From positions 18,326,152 through 18,390,151 of the forward strand of contig OW387150.1 of assembly GCA_936440205.1 (NCBI GenBank): DNA of 64,000 nucleotides, in the 5' to 3' direction. This document shows positions 60,001 through 64,000 of the stretch, in pieces (the first letter of the stretch is position 1; each line of letters opens with the position of its first letter). A program made the translations under genes and the position numbers. The notes below the pieces were generated by a model that was not told the DNA's origin, did not search any database, and was given only the letters and a program-made list of their open reading frames with translations. This DNA is from Lepidonotus clava. Taxonomy: Eukaryota > Annelida > Polychaeta > Phyllodocida > Polynoidae.

Positions 60001-61833
60001 ATACATGAATGTGTTACAAAAAATATCATTGGCAAAAATCAAGACATGAAAACCTCCTTACTTGGCCCCCGGTCGTCATCTCGCCGGTCCATTCTGAAAC
60101 CGAACACGTCACAGCAAATTAAGTCAAGAGAATTTGAATTCGTCCTGTTCCCTACTTGTTTAATCGACAACCCTCGTCCTCTCCTTTCTTCTGCTTGTTG
60201 TTTACTTTACAATCTTGAGAAGGTAAATATGCTAGTTCCGATTCTGATACTATGTCAACTTTGTTGAGAAAAGATGATAATTAAAAGAATGCTATGTCTT
60301 GCACGATTACAATAGAATCTTTAATTAATTATGATGGTTAACACTTTTGCGAGTGCTAAATTATATCAGTTTGTCTAAGCGGAAAAAGTTAGAAACCAGA
60401 GACATAAAAAAGCCGCGAAGAGGGAGAGTGATTGCGGCTATGCTTCTTATCATCACATTTCACACACTACATGATACTAATCGCTAGTCAGACGGTTTAC
60501 AAAGTCAGCAAAGGTACAAGTCAACTCAAGAAGTCTTGAAACGTCTGTCAGAAATAGACGGCACGTTCAGGCTATTAAACCAACCAAGACATGTCAAATC
60601 TTCACCAATACTTCTCTTTGGTACGATTTATCTTTTTTAATTGTTTAGCCTTACAAAGCCTGAATTTGTTTAACTTCTTGAGCGCACTTCACTGGGGTAC
60701 GTCGCTGCCCGAGGGAGGCCGGTTTCACAGGTGGCCACAAGAGACACATACCTGTCGTACCTATCCCTATAACCATATCTGTCCTCACGACCACCATACC
60801 TATCGCCGTACCGGCCACCGCCCCGATCGCGGTCACGGTCACCACCATCCCTGTAGCCGCTGCCAAACGATCGGCGACCTGCAAAATGAAATCAGATTAT
60901 AACACAAATCTGCGTTACCTGCTATGAAATTATAGAACGGGAGACAACACAGCCTAAAATATTTATTCAAAAAGATGCGTAGTCTGTTAGGGGCGTATGT
61001 ACGCAGTAAGGGGGTGGGGTGGGGGGTATGAGATTTTTGAAAATTTGCATACGTTCCTGTACAATTCCAATGCGTACTAAAGCCCAAGGGGGGCGGGGGG
61101 GGTCTACAATTTCGGAAAATTTGCGTACGTACTAAATGGAAGGCCCCTTATGTCACAGTAAAGTGACCTTAAAAACTTGACCCTGATACACTCGCTTATT
61201 ATCAGATACGCTCGCCAAATCACCAATGGCGAATTCAGAATCACTTAGCTTAATTTGAAAGTTTTGGCGAGTTGTTTTGGTCAAAATGAGTATAGCCACA
61301 TTGGAGCCCTTTCCCGTCAGAAATCTGTATGTAATTAAAGTATTTTCCTATTGCAAAAGAGTTTGCTAATGTGATAATTGGCTAATCCAAATCGTCATAA
61401 ATTCGCTACTTTATGAGTTTGAGGCTTAGCACGAACGCAGCTTTGAACTGTATTCAAAATATGGGTTGCTAACTTTGAACAAAGAATCACCACAACTTAC
61501 CTCCGTCCCTGTCGCCAAAACGGTCACTGTCCCTGTCCCTATCTCTGTCCCAGTTTCCAAAGCCGCGATTTCTATCACGGTCGCCTCCAAAGCCTCTATC
61601 CCTGTCACCATATCGGTCTCTATCTCCATAGCGATCACGATCACCGAAGCTGCCACGATCCCGGTCACGGTCTCCATAGCGATCTCTATCACCAAAGCCA
61701 CCACGGTCTCTGTCCCCAAAACCTCCACGATCTCTGTCACCAAAACCACCACGATCCCGGTCTCTGTCACCAAAACCGCCACGATCCCGGTCACCATAGC
61801 GATCATTTCCCCTGTCTCGGCCAAAGCTGGATT
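54095..61833 (-). CDS. EIF4B: Eukaryotic initiation factor 4B, last ten exons
   Basis: Translation initiation cofactor that stimulates the eIF4A helicase and binds RNA in the cytoplasm. Exons 61501-61833, 60752-60878, 60062-60093, 59463-59676, 58180-58289, 56875-57158, 56439-56571, 54979-55099, 54480-54549 and 54095-54172 all have GT-AG borders and consistent phases (1502 coding nt). Recognisable blocks: DRYG-rich repeats, RRSFGSGY, RDDDRGP, RPRLKLQPR, SIFGGAKPVDTAAREREIEERL, APPPKENAWAKR and the acidic end NKFSTLMADTEEREDADSDQ. These match human eIF4B in the same order. The KENAWAKR block is repeated. The N-terminal RRM is absent and should lie beyond 64,000. Two donors 6 nt apart (59463 or 59457) are both in frame. 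Confidence 0.96.
58805..59147. mobile_element. TTAA-flanked MITE in an EIF4B intron
   Basis: TTAA (58801-58804 and 59148-59151) flanks ends CCCTTTAG and CTAAAGGG, 343 bp apart. 'ccccaatccggccatagccgcccg' type units are repeated twice at the left. It belongs to the same general end type as the 5573 and 12415 elements. Confidence 0.7.
60062..60093 (-). CDS. EIF4B: 32-nt microexon of EIF4B
   Basis: Between acceptor 'tcggtttcag' and donor CCAA|gtaagg it encodes MDRRDDDRGP plus split codons, matching the conserved RRDDRGP of vertebrate eIF4B. At 32 nt it is not a multiple of three. Inclusion stays in frame only if the next exon starts at the second AG of its 'cagag' acceptor (59676); skipping stays in frame with the first AG (59678). 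Confidence 0.75.
61501..61833 (-). CDS. EIF4B: EIF4B exon coding the DRYG-type repeats
   Basis: A 333-nt exon starting with split Ser then SFGRDRGNDRYGD, followed by repeated (F/Y)GDRDRGG-type units. Human eIF4B has a DRYG-rich region here that drives self-association and eIF3 binding; this copy is more regular. The opening SFGRDR matches the human segment directly after the RRM, so the RRM must be encoded by the next exon upstream. Confidence 0.93.
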
Positions 61834-62089
61834 CTGTATGATACAAATACTTTCCATTGAATTGAGACTTAAGATATGAATCAAATATACAAAAGGTGAT
61901 AGAAATTGCAATTAAATATCAATTTTTCTTTTAACATAAACCTATAAGATGTGACACAATTGTGCTCGATACGATGGCAAACAACTATTCTATAACAAGT
62001 TCAAAAGATTGAATCTCTTAAAGTTTTAGCGAAGGTTACTATCAAAAGCATTTGATAGAGATAGGTCGGCCCATTTTAATCTTTATTGA

Positions 62090-62800
62090 ATAATAATATT
62101 AATGATTTATTGTGGTAGGTGTGAACTGGCACTACAGTGACAATCTGGAAAAAATATTAAACTTGGAAGTCTAGACACTGACAGCAGCAAAAAAAACTTA
62201 TTGACAGTGTGACGCCTATGTTTCAACATTGAGAGGTAATGATTCTGACACTGACAGTGACTTAGGCCTAGATATCTATTATTTTTTAGATAAGATATTT
62301 TGATGGTAGGTAGGGGAAAATGACACTATAGTGACAAATTCACAAATCATTTAATCTTTGAATCATTTAAATCTTAAATCTGTGTCCGACTCTGACACTG
62401 ACAGCACCAGAGAATTAACTTATTGACAGTGTGACGCCTATGTTTTAACATTGAATGGGAATGATTCAGACACTGACAGTGACTTAGGCCTAGATATCTA
62501 TTATTTTTTGATAAGATATTTTGATGGTAGGTCTGAAAAAATGACACTATAGTGACAATTTCACAAATAAACTGACAGCACCGGAGAACTTATTGACAGT
62601 GTGACGCCTATGTTTTAACATTGAATGGGAATGATTCTGACACTGACAGTGACTTAGGCTTAGACATTTCAGAACTCAGATTTAATATTTTGAATGTAGG
62701 TAAGAAAAAGTGACACTATAGTGACAATTCAACAAATAATTTAATCTTTTGATCATAAATAATTGCTTTCGGAGCCGCCATAATACATTGACAGTGTCGG
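62090..62800. repeat. Tandem array of ~170-220-bp units
   Basis: Three to four units share 'tattgacagtgtgacgcctatg' parts (near 62,198, 62,420 and 62,591), 'gacactgacagtgacttagg' and 'atgacactatagtgacaa'. Lengths differ by indels. It lies upstream of the first EIF4B exon in the window, in an intron. Confidence 0.8.
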
Positions 62801-63075
62801 AGGGGGCTTAGGCCTATCTGAGTCCAGTCATTTTTTCATACCATCTGTAAAATATTCTTGCAAGCGTTTCTAGGCCTAAAAATATCAAACTATATGACAA
62901 ATAGGACCCTCACATATATGAGAACATAGATATATGCATGAATTTCATTTTGATAGCCCTAATAAGGTCTAAATAATTATTTTTGAGAGTGCCAGTGTCG
63001 AAAGCCTGAGAGGCTGAGCCCAACAGCTTGTCTAGGCCTATCATTTGAACTGCTCGAAAAGATATATGTACCTAC

Positions 63076-63300
63076 CTGTATAACCTGAGTCCTGAATGCT
63101 TCCGAATACTTAAATCCTCCACAATTATTGGGTTTAGTCCAATGTCATCCTGGTTTCCTGAGTTCAACGTATCGATGCAGGCGCGAGGGGAGAAAACCCG
63201 GGCAGGATGACGCCGCCATGTTAGGTCTGACAGTGACAGTGCCTCCACGTGTCCGATCGATCCAATGTTTTCCCTTCGATACGAACGCATAGTTCCCGCA
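63076..63300 (-). promoter_or_regulatory. Promoter-like patch with YY1-type ATGGCGGC and a splice donor
   Basis: On the - strand 'aacatggcggcgtca' (near 63,210-63,225) resembles a YY1/initiator element at a housekeeping start site. A donor TACAG|gtaggt follows at 63,076. It opens MAASS, recalling the MAAS start of vertebrate eIF4B, but the frame stops after about 24 codons, so it may be a noncoding first exon. Link to EIF4B is unproven. Confidence 0.3.
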
Positions 63301-63754
63301 TGAGATTTCAATGCGTTGTATGCGTTTAAGGGAGTCCAGACGTCAAAATATATATATTGAAAGCATCAGATACCGCCGTAATCCAGGCGAAGAAAGAGGA
63401 GCCTCCCGCCGAACGTCCGACCGGCACACTTGCACCGGCCGGTGTGAGCCTTGTCACCGGGTCGACGCGACGGAATACCAAGAAAATGGCGCGATGCATT
63501 TACGCGTTTAGACGCGTTATTTCGCATTATTTTCGATTCCGGGACAGTGGGAGGCTTAGCTATGGGTCGAAATCTATCTGTGTATACCAATAACTAAGTT
63601 TAGAACGATCGATTTCATGGTGAAATAGCCCTGCAAATTTGATGAACTTTGACCTAGATCCGTTCCTCCCCGATCGAAAGCAGGCTGCTGCGCGTAAGGT
63701 GACGCGCCCCTACTACAAGCTTGCCGCGTCCGGTAACGGTCCGATGTGACGATC

Positions 63755-64000
63755 GAATTTCTGGTCTTATTTGCTGAGATATCGATATAAATGATCGATT
63801 TATGGTGTTATAGGACCTTAATGATCATGTACGATCCATATAAGACAGGATTACGCTCAATTCTATCGGATTCAAGGTTTTCTGGAGGTAACGCGCCACC
63901 GGGCGCGTTATTTTACGCGCCCGGTAACGCTGAAGTTTGTGACATTTGACGAAGGGATTTCTGGTCTTATTTAGTCAGATACCGATATAAATGATCAAGT
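63755..64000. repeat. ~200-bp tandem repeat at the window edge
   Basis: 'atttctggtcttattt' followed by 'cgatataaatgatc' occurs near 63,758 and again near 63,958. Between them is a GC-rich hairpin, accgggcgcgt-tattt-tacgcgcccggt, near 63,897-63,924. The array may continue outside the window. Confidence 0.65.

Noticed and set aside
61426-61911. Open frames of 161 and 137 codons overlapping the DRYG exon
   Set aside because: They are shadows of the repetitive EIF4B exon; splice phases and homology support only the frame used.
63311-63593. Open frames of 66-78 codons near the right edge
   Set aside because: CpG-rich chance frames with no domain, overlapping on both strands.

Overview
This window looks like animal nuclear DNA, probably from a marine invertebrate and plausibly a non-vertebrate deuterostome (ambulacrarian or lancelet). 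That placement is inference. It rests on spliced genes with GT-AG introns, a classical nuclear tRNA-Cys, an EIF4B gene very close to the vertebrate protein, a type of beta-helix/multi-membrane protein I associate with lancelets and sea urchins, an achatin-type (GFGD) neuropeptide precursor, a Penelope-like retroelement and many short inverted-repeat transposons. I find no bacterial operons and no CRISPR array.

Layout. 0-15.6 kb: tRNA-Cys(GCA) at 468-539, then a repeat-rich stretch with several nested miniature transposons, a CpG-rich promoter-like patch near 4.7 kb and a dense promoter- or LTR-like module near 11.4 kb; no protein gene recognised. 15.7-18.7 kb: on the + strand, a neuropeptide gene with a possible noncoding first exon and a single coding exon (17391-18356) holding 22 tetrapeptide copies. 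20.7-32.95 kb: on the - strand, a three-exon gene for a secreted-then-membrane protein of about 1303 residues (signal peptide, parallel beta-helix, Cys-rich region, many membrane segments). The neuropeptide gene and this gene point at each other tail to tail. 33-38 kb: simple repeats, a minisatellite, a possible solo LTR and a tRNA-like fragment. 38.57-49.14 kb: on the - strand, a six-exon gene for a 194-residue small membrane protein; its 7.4 kb intron 2 carries a 1.8 kb DNA transposon that itself holds a 3.85 kb Penelope-like element. 50-52.5 kb: intergenic, with one clean short transposon. 52.6-61.8 kb: on the - strand, the last ten exons of EIF4B and its 3' UTR; the RRM part lies outside the window. 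61.8-64 kb: intronic or upstream tandem repeats and a promoter-like patch.

The genes do not form a pathway. EIF4B is a translation factor, the neuropeptide precursor is a secreted signal source, and the two membrane proteins are of unknown role. The main interest is the neuropeptide precursor, the splice design inside EIF4B, and the transposon nesting, where one insertion can be read against an empty site in the same window.
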